Positions 43,110 through 54,133 are shown, counted from the stretch's first letter. The stretch is 64,000 bases of DNA from Litchfieldia stipae (GCF_014837155.1 NZ_JACYHA010000004.1:124001-188000), one strand, 5' to 3'. A program made the numbers and translations. Notes: generated by a model not told the origin, from the letters alone.

Positions 43110-44750
43110 TTATTGCCTCCCCATTGTTGGTGGAATTTCTTCAGGATCTACAATGACTTCAACCACTGCTGGTTGATTCGTATCTTGAGTGTGTTGTAGT
43201 GCTTTGAAGATTGCTTCCTTTAATTCAATTGGATTATTACTTCTATAGGCCTGCAAGCCCATGGATTGAGCAAATAAAGAAACATTTAACGGAGTTTCAT
43301 AAATAGCTCCAATTGATTTTCCATTCATTTTTTTCATGCCTTTTTCAACCATATCTAATCGACCATTATTAATGACGATATAGAGGACAGGAACTTGATA
43401 GTTCATGGCAGTTGAGATTTCAGTACCATGCATGAACATACAGCCATCTCCGACTAAGCATACAATAACTTCATCAGGTGCTGCCACTTTTGCTCCTATT
43501 GAATAACCTATAGCATGCCCCATCGCCCCAAAAATATCATCAAAAAAGAAGCTTCCAGGCTTGAAAATATCATAATATTTGATTCCATAAAATGTATGAC
43601 TGCCATCGTCTCCAAACAAAATGGCCTCATCTGGTAATGCATTTCGAATGACCTTGATGGTTGTTTCTGCTGACATCAACTCTGCTTGATTCGTTTCTTC
43701 AACTTGTAATAACTGCTTTGGTTGATCAAAAGCAGAAGAATCGCTCTTTGGTACATCTTTTAGCAGTAATTGAAGGTTTGAACGAATGTCCCCTAGAATA
43801 GGTAATGTAGGTACCTGGACTGTTTTTCCAATAAAGGTTTGATCATAGTCAAAATGGATTAATTGCTTTGGATACATCGACGGGGCAAATCCAGCGGTTG
43901 ACATATCACTTAGCTTTGAGCCAATGACAAGTAACAAGTCGATTCCACCTTGTTGTAGGAATTCACCAGCTTCAGGTGTACCACCTAAACCAAAGGCACC
44001 TAAGGAAAGCTTATGGTTACTAACGAATGTTCCTTTTCCTCCAGGTGTTGTCATGACTGGGATATTCCAATGCTCAGCAAGATGCCTAACTTCATCATAC
44101 GCTTGACTTGAATGAACCCCTTTTCCTAAAAACATTAGGGGGCGTTTTGCCGTATTAAGAAGTTCTTTTACTTCATCGAGCAAAGGTGAAACCATTTGAC
44201 GAATCTCTGGTAAATCAAGCTCGAATGGTTCAATTTCTTCTAATAAAACATCGAATGCAATTGATAAATGAACAGGCCCTTTTACTCCTGAATATGCTTT
44301 TTCCAATGCATGTTGTAAAAGTGGCTGTAGCATCGCACCTTGTTCGACTCTGGCACTGAATTTTGTAACAGGTTCAAACATCTTTACTAAATCAGTCCCG
44401 AATATAGAGGAGTCTTGTCCCATTGGCTTTCCAGTTCCCTTTGAACCAGGATGCCCAGTAATGATTAATACTGGCAAATGTGATGCGTTAGCTTGACCAG
44501 CAGCAGTTAAAAGATTCGTTCCACCTGGACCAGAGGTACCAAGTGCCACACCTAATTTTTTATTCATAAGGGAATAACCAGCAGCAGCATAACCAGCTCC
44601 TGTTTCATGCTTAGCTAGAATGAATTGAACTCCATTTGCATCAGACGCATAAATTAAAGGAGAAATAGGCTTACCTGGTATCCCGAAAATTTGATCAATT
44701 CCCCATCTTTTGAAGTTTTTTGCCAAGATGGTAGCGCAAGTTTCAACCAT
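43110..44750 (-). CDS. Thiamine-diphosphate enzyme, acetolactate synthase-like
   Basis: About 546 residues with the three-domain ThDP fold. N-terminal pyrimidine-binding domain with catalytic Glu49 (AKHETGAGYAAAGY), central domain (about 190-330) and C-terminal cofactor motif GDGCMFMHGTEISTAMNYQVP ending in NN. It resembles acetolactate synthase, glyoxylate carboligase and benzoylformate decarboxylase relatives; the 2-oxo acid is unknown. No regulatory small subunit and no ilv genes are adjacent, arguing against branched-chain biosynthesis. The ATG at 44750 follows AGAGGTG and sits 7 bp after the sensor gene stop; an earlier in-frame ATG would overlap that gene by 83 bp. Confidence 0.82.
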   Translation of the reverse strand: MVETCATILAKNFKRWGIDQIFGIPGKPISPLIYASDANGVQFILAKHETGAGYAAAGYSLMNKKLGVALGTSGPGGTNLLTAAGQANASHLPVLIITGHPGSKGTGKPMGQDSSIFGTDLVKMFEPVTKFSARVEQGAMLQPLLQHALEKAYSGVKGPVHLSIAFDVLLEEIEPFELDLPEIRQMVSPLLDEVKELLNTAKRPLMFLGKGVHSSQAYDEVRHLAEHWNIPVMTTPGGKGTFVSNHKLSLGAFGLGGTPEAGEFLQQGGIDLLLVIGSKLSDMSTAGFAPSMYPKQLIHFDYDQTFIGKTVQVPTLPILGDIRSNLQLLLKDVPKSDSSAFDQPKQLLQVEETNQAELMSAETTIKVIRNALPDEAILFGDDGSHTFYGIKYYDIFKPGSFFFDDIFGAMGHAIGYSIGAKVAAPDEVIVCLVGDGCMFMHGTEISTAMNYQVPVLYIVINNGRLDMVEKGMKKMNGKSIGAIYETPLNVSLFAQSMGLQAYRSNNPIELKEAIFKALQHTQDTNQPAVVEVIVDPEEIPPTMGRQ

Positions 44751-44757
44751 TATAAAT

Positions 44758-46977
44758 TCACCTCTCTTTAAAGAATTGACATGCCTGCAGTTGTTCAACA
44801 GGTATTGGCTTACAAAATAAATATCCTTGGAAGGAATCACAATTATTATTTTTTAAAAAGGTTAATTGTTCTTCAGTTTCAACACCTTCTGCAATTACTT
44901 TAAGGTGTAGGTTATGAGCTAATGTAATGATTGCTTTTACAATATTCTTGTCGTTAACATCCTTTAAAATATCCTTCACAAATGAACGATCAATTTTTAA
45001 ATAATCGATTGGAAACTGTTTCAAATAGCTTAAGGAGCTATAGCCTGTCCCGAAATCATCCATACTAATACTAATTCCAATAGCCTTGAGTTCCTCTAAT
45101 ACCCTTAAGGCATAATTAACATCCATAGCCATTGATTCGGTTATTTCTAAGACTAAATATGTTGGATCAAGATCGGTTTCTTCAAGCACACTTTGCACAA
45201 ATGAAACTAAATTATCTTTCAAGAATTGTTGTGCAGAAAGATTCACAGCAATTTTTACAGGTTCAATACCTGCTTTTTGCCACTTTTTATTTTGAATACA
45301 AACCTCTTTGATAATCCACTCACCAATTTCAGTGATCACACCACTTTCTTCAGCGAGGCGTATAAATTTATCGGGGTATATTAACCCAAGTGTTGGATGA
45401 TTCCATCTAATAAGAGCTTCTAATCCAACAAGACTTTCAGTTTCATTACAGATTTGTGGTTGATAATGTATCACAAGCTCATTATTTTCTAAGGCATTAC
45501 GTAATTCAGTCTCAAGCTTGGATTCTTCTCGCAGGTGACTAAGAATATCAGGTTTGAAAATAAAGAATCGATTTTTCCCTTGTGATTTGGCCTGATACAT
45601 CGCATTATCAGCATTAATCATAAATTCTTCTAATGAGATAGGTTTATCAGGGTAGATCGCAATACCAATGCTGACAGTTGTGTGAAAATAATTTGATTTC
45701 ACATTAAAAGGCTTGGTAAATTGATTTAATATTTTTCTAGCTTTTGTAATGACATCTTTTTCACTCTTCACATTTTTTAATAGAAAAATGAATTCGTCTC
45801 CACCCATTCTAGCAAGCTGATCGTTTTTTCCTAAACATCTTTTCAATCGTCTCGTTACTTCTTTTAGTAGAATGTCACCATTAGAATGGCCGAAGTTATC
45901 ATTAATGACTTTGAAGCGATCTAAGTCTAAAAACATGATCGCAAGAGAAGGGTCTTTCTTGTCAATGAGAGCTTCGATTTCCTTTTGAATGAATCTTCTA
46001 TTTGGTAATCCAGTAAGATCATCATGATAAGCTAAATAGTTGTACTTCTCCTCAATTAAATATCTATCAGTGATATCACGGAATTGTCCAAAAGCTCCAA
46101 CCATTTTGTTCTCTTCATAAATAGGCTGAGCGTCAAATAATACAACAACTGGTTTACCATTGGAATTTTCGAACATAAGCTCGACATTCTCATATCGTTC
46201 TTGGTGCTCAATCACCTTTTTGAAGTATTCTCCTGTAATGTCTGAATCGAGAATACTTCTTCCAATAACATCTTCTCGAGTGTGATTTGAAATTTTTTGG
46301 GCAAAGTCATTAAACTCAGTGGTTATCCCTTTTTCATCCGTAATAACAATGCCATTTCTTGTTCTGCTTAACATAATTTGATTCATAATGTTCAGCTTTC
46401 GATTTTGCTTCCGTAGCAATAATTCACGTTCAATGACATCGACATTCTGCGAAAGCATTGCCAAAAAAAGAGGGTTTTGAAAGTGAATCGGCATCATAAT
46501 CGAAACACTTCCAAGAAGATGGTCTTCATCTTTATAATGAAATGCTGCACCATAACAAGCAACCTCATAAAGAAAACTATGATAGTGATCTTCACCAATT
46601 AAGGTAATAGGATGCTTTTGTTGAAGGGCCAGACTTACAACGCTTGTCCCAGTATCTTCTTGAGTAAAGAGACTACCTTCTTTTATGCCAAATTGCTCAA
46701 TTGTGGATTTAATTGATTCATCACCGACCATATCCAATAAATAGCCTTCCGCATCAGAGATTACGACCAATATAGGTGTCCCTTTCAAAGAATCAAGCAG
46801 TTTATGAGAAAAGAAGTTAACAACTGACAAGATTTCACTATATGCCTGCCGTTTGCTCTGGAGTTCTTCTTTGGTCATAAACCTTTTGGGCTTGGCAATG
46901 ATATTTGGATCCATCCCACTAGCCTCACACAATCGCTTTGATTCTGTTATGTAATAAGGTTCCTCTCTAGTAGACAT
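44758..46977 (-). CDS. GAF-PAS-GGDEF-EAL cyclic-di-GMP protein
   Basis: Soluble protein of 739 residues. The N-terminal 190 residues resemble the GAF sensor of AcoR-type sigma-54 activators (RLCEASGMDPN, then DTGTSVVSLALQQKHPITLIGEDHY). A PAS domain (about 200-315), GGDEF (about 317-480) and EAL (about 490-735) follow. The active-site GGDEF is intact at 392-396 and EAL at 520-522 (LEALIRW), so synthesis and breakdown of c-di-GMP are both possible. The inhibitory RxxD site reads GKND, so product inhibition may be lost. AGGTGAAGAA precedes the ATG. It leads an operon with a ThDP enzyme, suggesting that the GAF domain senses a related keto or hydroxyketo metabolite. Confidence 0.88.
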   Translation of the reverse strand: MSTREEPYYITESKRLCEASGMDPNIIAKPKRFMTKEELQSKRQAYSEILSVVNFFSHKLLDSLKGTPILVVISDAEGYLLDMVGDESIKSTIEQFGIKEGSLFTQEDTGTSVVSLALQQKHPITLIGEDHYHSFLYEVACYGAAFHYKDEDHLLGSVSIMMPIHFQNPLFLAMLSQNVDVIERELLLRKQNRKLNIMNQIMLSRTRNGIVITDEKGITTEFNDFAQKISNHTREDVIGRSILDSDITGEYFKKVIEHQERYENVELMFENSNGKPVVVLFDAQPIYEENKMVGAFGQFRDITDRYLIEEKYNYLAYHDDLTGLPNRRFIQKEIEALIDKKDPSLAIMFLDLDRFKVINDNFGHSNGDILLKEVTRRLKRCLGKNDQLARMGGDEFIFLLKNVKSEKDVITKARKILNQFTKPFNVKSNYFHTTVSIGIAIYPDKPISLEEFMINADNAMYQAKSQGKNRFFIFKPDILSHLREESKLETELRNALENNELVIHYQPQICNETESLVGLEALIRWNHPTLGLIYPDKFIRLAEESGVITEIGEWIIKEVCIQNKKWQKAGIEPVKIAVNLSAQQFLKDNLVSFVQSVLEETDLDPTYLVLEITESMAMDVNYALRVLEELKAIGISISMDDFGTGYSSLSYLKQFPIDYLKIDRSFVKDILKDVNDKNIVKAIITLAHNLHLKVIAEGVETEEQLTFLKNNNCDSFQGYLFCKPIPVEQLQACQFFKER

Positions 46978-46991
46978 TTCTTCACCTCCAA

Positions 46992-47020
46992 GGAAGCGTA
47001 GGGACGGTTCTCACGCTTCC
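46992..47020 (-). repeat. Short palindromic repeat, right flank of the minus-strand cassette
   Basis: On the minus strand it reads GGAAGCGTGAGAACCGTCCC then TACGCTTCC; the 8-bp ends GGAAGCGT/ACGCTTCC are inverted, giving a hairpin. It lies 15 bp before the sensor gene start. The partner at 42711-42733 lacks the second arm. Confidence 0.8.
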
Positions 47021-47136
47021 TTCTAACAGTCTAAATAAACAGTACAATCAAGATTCTTACTATGTAGTATTATCAAAATAACTTTTATTTATGAAGTTGA
47101 GGCCCGTGAATGGAAGTTTATGAAATTAGATGATAT

Positions 47137-48636
<1,500 letters not shown>

Positions 48637-48939
48637 TTAGAGGTACGAATAATTAATTCTAGGTGCTGAATTGATGAGTAGTTTCCCGTCAACCTCTTTA
48701 AGGCCCACTCTGAAGCTATTTGGATTTCCAGGAATCGTTATAGCTGCAAATGAAGCATTTTCCTGATCTGATTCTAGATGTATCGTATATGTTACATAAG
48801 TATGTGTACCAAAATGAAAACGTCGTCGTATCTTTTGATGTTTATCTTCACAGAACAAGCCTTCGTGGAGCTTCTCGCTCGTTAATTCTTCTCCTATTAA
48901 AGTACTTAATCTTTCAATTACATCAGCTTTACTAATCAT
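48637..48939 (-). CDS. Small protein of unknown function
   Basis: About 100 residues, soluble, with an N-terminal helical part (SKADVIERLSTLIGEEL) and a beta-rich remainder (RRRFHFGTHTYVTYTIHL, ending LLINSAPRINYSYL). I do not recognise the family. The ATG at 48939 has AAAGGACG 6-13 bp upstream; an in-frame start at 48963 has no comparable site. It is probably co-transcribed with the GH1 gene 30 bp downstream, which is the only hint about its role. Confidence 0.6.
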   Translation of the reverse strand: MISKADVIERLSTLIGEELTSEKLHEGLFCEDKHQKIRRRFHFGTHTYVTYTIHLESDQENASFAAITIPGNPNSFRVGLKEVDGKLLINSAPRINYSYL

Positions 48940-49037
48940 AGCCTTCGTCCTTTCACTAACCAATTATTCATTATTGTAAATGAAAATCCTATAATAATAA
49001 ATCATTCTGTCAGTAAATCTGACTAATAAATCATGTC

Positions 49038-49078
49038 AAATGACAATAAGACTGGTAAGTGTACTCTGTTTGTCATTT
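49038..49078 (+). promoter_or_regulatory. Inverted repeat in divergent intergenic region
   Basis: AAATGACAA (49038-49046) and TTTGTCATTT (49069-49078) are inverted arms with a 22-bp spacer, midway between the leftward small gene/GH1 pair and the rightward sensor operon. The 48940-49323 gap has no gene; besides this it holds a cre site. Confidence 0.4.
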
Positions 49079-49268
49079 CCAAATTTAAGTATATTAAAAA
49101 ACAACTTGAAAAATCTTGCAATTATGTCAATATAGATAGTATGGATTAATAATCTAATAGTTTATATACTATTTGTGTAAGGAGCGATTAATCATTCAGA
49201 AGTTGATTCTTTACAATTGAACTCTGGTGTATTAAATCGTAAGTATATGACCAATATTTTTGGTTTAA

Positions 49269-49284
49269 ATGAAAGCGTTTCCTG
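49269..49284 (+). promoter_or_regulatory. cre site before the third sensor kinase
   Basis: ATGAAAGCGTTTCCTG matches the cre consensus except for the final W, 40 bp before the start codon. It implies CcpA control of the sensor operon. Confidence 0.65.
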
Positions 49285-49323
49285 TATAGTCGTAGTAAAA
49301 ATCTAAGGTTGGGGTTCTAATTG

Positions 49324-51111
49324 ATGAAAATGATGAAGAACTTAAAATTGTTAAAACCAACAGAATATAAACACTTAAAAATTAAATATAAGCTGATCTT
49401 ATTTATTTTGATCCTGTTACTTGTTTGTCTATTTTTTATCATCATTGGCTTTCAAGTTGCATTTAACACTTATGATGAACAAATATATGGCAAATCATCA
49501 CAAGTACTAATAATGTCTTCAAATCGAATAGAAGATGAACTTAAGAATATAGAGGATGTTACTTACAGGGTAGCGACTGATACTGTCATCCAAAATGCTT
49601 TAATTGAATCTAGTGAGAGTTTGACAAAGTATGATAAGTACCGAATTGAACAAGAAATTTGGGAGAAGCTTACTAGTTATATTGGATCAGAGAAGTATAT
49701 TCAATCAATCCATCTATTCGATCGAAATGGGAAAGAATTTAGAGCTGGTAGATCCCCCTCTAAACATTTATATGAATCAAAGATGCAGCTTATAAATGCA
49801 GCAGAGTACGAGAATGGAAGCAATATTTGGATGTCCCTAAAAAGCTCCAATAACTCTATTTTTTCTACGAGGGAAATTAGATCGTATAAGAGGTTAAAGT
49901 TCGAGCATCTTGGAACGTTAATTGTGGAAGTAAGATTACATGAGATTGTAAAGGAGCTTTCTACGAAATGGGAAGGTGAAGGGTTTATTGCCATTTCTAA
50001 AGGGGACGATTTCTTTTTCGTGGAAGATCCGACCATTAACCCAAATAGACTTCAACTTTCAGCAAGTGATTCACAAGGTTACAGTATACAAAACCTTTTA
50101 GGGCGCAGTCACTTTATCACCTATTCTAAATCTCCTTATATGGATTGGACATATTGGGGAATTGTTCCATTTGGCTCCATGTTTGCAAAGGTAACTGCAA
50201 TAAAGTATATGGTAATCATTTTATTTATAACCATTATGATTTCATCTATCTTATTAGTCATTAGGTTTTCAAAAAGAATTACAAATCCAATTGAGAATTT
50301 AGTCTCAGCGATGAAATTTGTTCAAAAAGGCGACTTTAAGGTCAATGATACATTCACACCATCTCAATCAGATGATGAGGTAGGGATCTTACATCGTAAT
50401 TTCTTTCACATGATTGAGCATATTAATGAACTGATTAAAGAAAATTACGAAAAACAATTATTAATAAAGGATACAGAATTTAAGGCGTTGCAGTCTCAAA
50501 TTAATCCACACTTTCTCTATAATTCTCTGGAATCGATTAATTGGTTAGCAAAGTTGAATAATCAACAGCAAATATCGCAAATGGTGGAATCTCTTGGTTT
50601 TTTACTCAGAAATGCGATAAGTATCAAAGAAGATGTCATCACAGTTCAAGAAGAGGTGAAGATGGTTGAGCATTATGTAACCATTCAGAAATTCCGTTTT
50701 GAAGAGCGACTTGATTTTTCGTTAAATGTAGATGAAGACGTTAAGGACTGTGTCTTACCGAAATTGGTCATTCAACCACTTGTTGAAAATGCGATTAATT
50801 ATGGGTTAGAAACGATGATTGAGGAATGTAAGATTCAAGTTTCATTGATAAGAGTGGGAGACCATCTTCATCTCAATGTTGAAGATAATGGTCCAGGAAT
50901 GGACGAAGAGCATCTTGGATTGGTACGAACTGGTAAAATGAAAACAAGAGGAACTGGCATTGGTTTACGTAATATTGATTCAAGAATCAAATTTGTATTC
51001 GGACCAGAATATGGATTATCGATTGATAGCGAACTTAACAAAGGAACAAAGGTAAGTATAATTATTCCATATCAGAAGAGGTGGGATCATGTACAAAGTA
51101 TTATTGGTTGA
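49324..51111 (+). CDS. YesM-type sensor histidine kinase
   Basis: Membrane kinase of about 595 residues. TM1 (about 25-48), extracytoplasmic sensor (about 50-290), TM2 (about 295-315), HAMP, His_kinase box QSQINPHFLYN with His396, then HATPase (QPLVENAINYG, DNGPGMDEE). The start is one of ATG 49324 or ATG 49330 after AAGGTTGGGG; the TTG at 49321 is less likely. The regulator gene starts inside its 3' end. By gene order (kinase, regulator, binding protein, permeases, YesL) it corresponds to B. subtilis YesM. Confidence 0.92.
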   Translation: MKMMKNLKLLKPTEYKHLKIKYKLILFILILLLVCLFFIIIGFQVAFNTYDEQIYGKSSQVLIMSSNRIEDELKNIEDVTYRVATDTVIQNALIESSESLTKYDKYRIEQEIWEKLTSYIGSEKYIQSIHLFDRNGKEFRAGRSPSKHLYESKMQLINAAEYENGSNIWMSLKSSNNSIFSTREIRSYKRLKFEHLGTLIVEVRLHEIVKELSTKWEGEGFIAISKGDDFFFVEDPTINPNRLQLSASDSQGYSIQNLLGRSHFITYSKSPYMDWTYWGIVPFGSMFAKVTAIKYMVIILFITIMISSILLVIRFSKRITNPIENLVSAMKFVQKGDFKVNDTFTPSQSDDEVGILHRNFFHMIEHINELIKENYEKQLLIKDTEFKALQSQINPHFLYNSLESINWLAKLNNQQQISQMVESLGFLLRNAISIKEDVITVQEEVKMVEHYVTIQKFRFEERLDFSLNVDEDVKDCVLPKLVIQPLVENAINYGLETMIEECKIQVSLIRVGDHLHLNVEDNGPGMDEEHLGLVRTGKMKTRGTGIGLRNIDSRIKFVFGPEYGLSIDSELNKGTKVSIIIPYQKRWDHVQSIIG

Positions 51112-52630
51112 TGATGAAAGAATAATTTTAGAAGGAATATCACAAATCATTAAGTGGGAGGATTTGGGGACTAAGCTGATAGGAAAAGCTAGAAATGGAA
51201 TAGAAGGCTGTGAATTTATAAGAAGAGAACAACCAGATATAGTGATTTGTGATATAAAAATGCCAGGAATGAATGGTCTTGAACTAGTTGAGATGATGTC
51301 AAAGGAATTTCCTTCTATCAAATTTATCATTTTGTCAGGCTTTAATGATTTTAATTATGCGAAGCAAGCGATGGCTTTTGGAGTGCAACATTACTTACTT
51401 AAGCCATGTAATGAGAAAAGTATTGCAGATGCGCTATCGAAGGTTATTGAAGATTTAAATCGTGATGCAAAACGAGCAGAATTTCTAATTGAAACGAAGA
51501 GCCGACTTGATCAAGTACAGCCATTAGTCAAAAAGCAATTGTTAAAAGAATTTATTTCAAGCAAGCAAGAGAATAATAGAGGCATCTATTTCTATGAAAA
51601 ACTTCTAAGAATGAATTTCCAAGAAGAATATATTCGTCTTATTATGTTTCGAATCGAAGGGGAATTTCATTATGAGCATATGTTTGTGATTGAAAATCTC
51701 GGAGAGGATTTATTCTCTAAATCGATTCTATCAACAAGTATAGGCGATAATGTCTTGTTCCTTGTAAATGAACAGGAATTTAATCATCTTCAATTGAAGA
51801 TTGAGCAATTAAGAGATCATTTTTACGAGATATACAGAATGGATATGACTGTGGCAATCAGTGAATATGATTGTATTGCGAGAGTGAGAAACCTTTATTT
51901 AGAAGCTCTAGAATGTTTGAATCATCGCTTTTATTTAGGTGAAGGAAGTATTATTACGAAAAATGATATCCATAAAGATCAATATATGGTCAACAATTAC
52001 GAGTATGATGGTCAAAGCTTGAGCATGTTTATTAAGTCAGGCAATCTAGAAAAAGTAGAAGCTGAGATTACGTGCTTCTTTCATGATCTAACTGAGAGAA
52101 GATTCCCGATTAATGTAGTTCGTGCTCATGTGATGCAAGTATTTCTTGCCATCATTCAAAACTCTGACTCTATTAAAATTCAGAGTTATATTGATAAAAT
52201 GTCGAAGCTGATTGAAATGGATACGATACAACAAATGGAAGAGTTCTTTCTTTCTGCTGCAAAGGAGATAACTCAGGTACATTATGACAGACATAAGTCT
52301 AACCATTCTGTGATCATTCAAAAAATCATTGATCTTGTTGAGCAAAATGTCGCAAATACTGATCTTTCACTTAAATGGGTAGCTAATAAGGTCTATATGA
52401 ATGCTGATTATTTAGGGAAACTCTTTAAGCAGGAGATGGGCCAGAAGTTTTCTAGCTATGTGACCCAAATGAGAGTGAATAAAGCGATAGAGCAAATTCA
52501 TCAGATGGAAGAGGTTAAAGTTTTTGAAATAGCAGAGATGATCGGGTTTGGCGATAACCCGCAATACTTTAGTCAAGTATTTAAAAAGCTAACTGGATAT
52601 TCTCCAACTGATTACAAAAAAGCAAACTAA
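51089..52630 (+). CDS. YesN-type AraC-family response regulator
   Basis: Response regulator of 513 residues. Receiver with VDDER and phospho-acceptor Asp55 (IVICDIKMPGMNG); middle domain about 150-400; C-terminal AraC domain with MNADYLGKLFKQEMGQKF and GFGDNPQYFSQVFKKLTGYSP. It overlaps the kinase gene by 23 bp, and AGAGGTGG precedes the ATG. Probable sites are the CTGTTTTTTAYA direct repeats before the binding-protein gene at 52.8 kb and at the right end of the window. Confidence 0.92.
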   Translation: MYKVLLVDDERIILEGISQIIKWEDLGTKLIGKARNGIEGCEFIRREQPDIVICDIKMPGMNGLELVEMMSKEFPSIKFIILSGFNDFNYAKQAMAFGVQHYLLKPCNEKSIADALSKVIEDLNRDAKRAEFLIETKSRLDQVQPLVKKQLLKEFISSKQENNRGIYFYEKLLRMNFQEEYIRLIMFRIEGEFHYEHMFVIENLGEDLFSKSILSTSIGDNVLFLVNEQEFNHLQLKIEQLRDHFYEIYRMDMTVAISEYDCIARVRNLYLEALECLNHRFYLGEGSIITKNDIHKDQYMVNNYEYDGQSLSMFIKSGNLEKVEAEITCFFHDLTERRFPINVVRAHVMQVFLAIIQNSDSIKIQSYIDKMSKLIEMDTIQQMEEFFLSAAKEITQVHYDRHKSNHSVIIQKIIDLVEQNVANTDLSLKWVANKVYMNADYLGKLFKQEMGQKFSSYVTQMRVNKAIEQIHQMEEVKVFEIAEMIGFGDNPQYFSQVFKKLTGYSPTDYKKAN

Positions 52631-52636
52631 CTCTGG

Positions 52637-52669
52637 CTCATTATCTTAAAATAGATAATGAGTTTTTTT
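52637..52669 (+). terminator. Rho-independent terminator after regulator
   Basis: CTCATTATCT and AGATAATGAG are perfect 10-bp arms followed by seven T residues. Confidence 0.9.
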
Positions 52670-52704
52670 GTATTTACTAAATATAAATTTTAGGAGAAAG
52701 AGTT

Positions 52705-52766
52705 CACTGATTTTTAAACAGTGTACTCTGTTTTTTACATGTTAAAAGAATACAAAAGCCTATAAA
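52705..52766 (+). promoter_or_regulatory. AraC-type direct repeat and promoter of third importer
   Basis: CACTGATTTTTAAACA (52705) and CTCTGTTTTTTACATG (52726) share 12 of 14 core positions and start 21 bp apart. The proximal copy reaches the expected -35 position of a TATAAA -10 (52761-52766), the geometry of an AraC-family activator touching polymerase. The adjacent YesN-like regulator is the obvious candidate. Confidence 0.6.
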
Positions 52767-52773
52767 ATAAGAA

Positions 52774-52789
52774 ATGTAAACGCTGACAA
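52774..52789 (+). promoter_or_regulatory. cre site downstream of the -10
   Basis: ATGTAAACGCTGACAA matches the cre consensus at all fixed positions, just after the predicted transcription start. A roadblock type of CcpA repression is expected. Confidence 0.75.
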
Positions 52790-52813
52790 AAAAGAAAAAA
52801 GGGGGAAATAAGA

Positions 52814-54118
52814 ATGAAAAAATGGTTAATGTTGTTTTTATCAGTTTTATTGGTATTCACTTTAGCAGCATGTAATAGTGGTACTTCAAGTGAACCTTCT
52901 GATTCAGGAAGTGGTTCAGGCGATGGAAAGACAGAAGAAGTTAAACTTCGTATTGCTTGGTGGGGATCAGAGCCTAGACATGATTACACACTAAAGGTTA
53001 TTGAAATGTACGAAAAAGAAAACCCTGGTGTAAAAATTCAAGCTGAATATGCTAGCTGGGATGACTACTGGAAGAAGTTAGCACCTCAAGCTTCAGCATC
53101 ACAATTGCCTGATATCATCCAAATGGACTTATCATACTTCTCTCAATATGCAGAGAATGGGCAATTAACAGATCTAACTCCTTATATTGGGAACCAAATT
53201 GATGTAACAAACTTCACTGATAACTACATCGATGGTGGAAAAATCGGTGATCAATTATACGGATTTAACACTGGAGTTAACGTAGTTGGTTTTCACTATG
53301 ATGAAGCAATCTTAAAAAGCGTTGGAATCGACGCTCTAGATGAAAACTGGACTTGGGATGACTACAAAGAGATGGCACTAAAAGCAAAAGATGCTGGAAT
53401 CTTTGCAGATACTGGTATGAAAGCTGATGTATTCTTCAATTACTATCTAAGAACACAAGGTAAAACTCTTTATAACGCTGATGGCACTGGATTAGGTTAT
53501 GATGACGACCAACTATTTATTGACTTCTTCGGAATGCTTTCTGATTTAGTTAAAGAAGGTGCAGTTCCAACTCCTGACTACTTAGCACAAGTAAAAGGAA
53601 TTGAAGATGATCCTGTAGTTAAAGAAAATGCAATCGGTATTTGGCAATGGTCTAATCAGTTCGTTGGTTTACAACAAGTAGCAAACAGACCACTAAAAAT
53701 TCATAATATGCCTGGGCCGAACACAGCTGATGGTTTATATCTAAAGCCTGGTATGTTCTGGTCAGTTGCTAATAACTCAAAGCACAAAGAAGAAGCTGCT
53801 AAATTCATTGATTTCTTTGTAAACAATGAAGAAGCAAACAAATTAGTTTTAGGAGATCGTGGTATTCCTGGTTCTTCTGCTGTGAAGGAAGCGCTTAAGC
53901 CAGTTCTTTCACCTGAACAAGTTCAAGTGTTTGAAAGCGTTGAATGGGCTGAACAAAACAGTTCAAACTTCGATGGTCCAGATCCAATCGGAGCGGGTGA
54001 AATTATTGAGTCACTTGATCGCTTCTCTGAACAAATGAACTATGGTCAGCTTTCAGTAGAAGATGCTGCAGTTCAATTTAGACAACAAGCAGAAAGTATT
54101 CTAGCTCAGAATAAATAA
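52814..54118 (+). CDS. Sugar-binding lipoprotein of third ABC importer (YesO-like)
   Basis: Family 1 solute-binding protein of 434 residues. Lipobox LAAC with lipidated Cys20, Ser/Gly-rich linker, then LRIAWWGSEPRHDYT and a bilobal fold. AAAGGGGGAAA precedes the ATG. Its place between the YesMN-type pair and two permeases matches YesO of the B. subtilis rhamnogalacturonan locus. A paralogue lies at 56.9 kb. A stem-loop follows the stop. Confidence 0.9.
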   Translation: MKKWLMLFLSVLLVFTLAACNSGTSSEPSDSGSGSGDGKTEEVKLRIAWWGSEPRHDYTLKVIEMYEKENPGVKIQAEYASWDDYWKKLAPQASASQLPDIIQMDLSYFSQYAENGQLTDLTPYIGNQIDVTNFTDNYIDGGKIGDQLYGFNTGVNVVGFHYDEAILKSVGIDALDENWTWDDYKEMALKAKDAGIFADTGMKADVFFNYYLRTQGKTLYNADGTGLGYDDDQLFIDFFGMLSDLVKEGAVPTPDYLAQVKGIEDDPVVKENAIGIWQWSNQFVGLQQVANRPLKIHNMPGPNTADGLYLKPGMFWSVANNSKHKEEAAKFIDFFVNNEEANKLVLGDRGIPGSSAVKEALKPVLSPEQVQVFESVEWAEQNSSNFDGPDPIGAGEIIESLDRFSEQMNYGQLSVEDAAVQFRQQAESILAQNK

Positions 54119-54133
54119 TAACAAAAAGGGGAC

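Noticed and set aside
43110-44750. Assignment as biosynthetic acetolactate synthase IlvB
   Set aside because: No small subunit or ilv/leu neighbours are present; the context is a signalling cassette, so only the superfamily is called.
44751-44840. Longer start for the thiamine-diphosphate enzyme
   Set aside because: It lies inside the 3' end of the sensor gene; the ATG at 44750 has a good AGAGGTG site and fits the family N-terminus.
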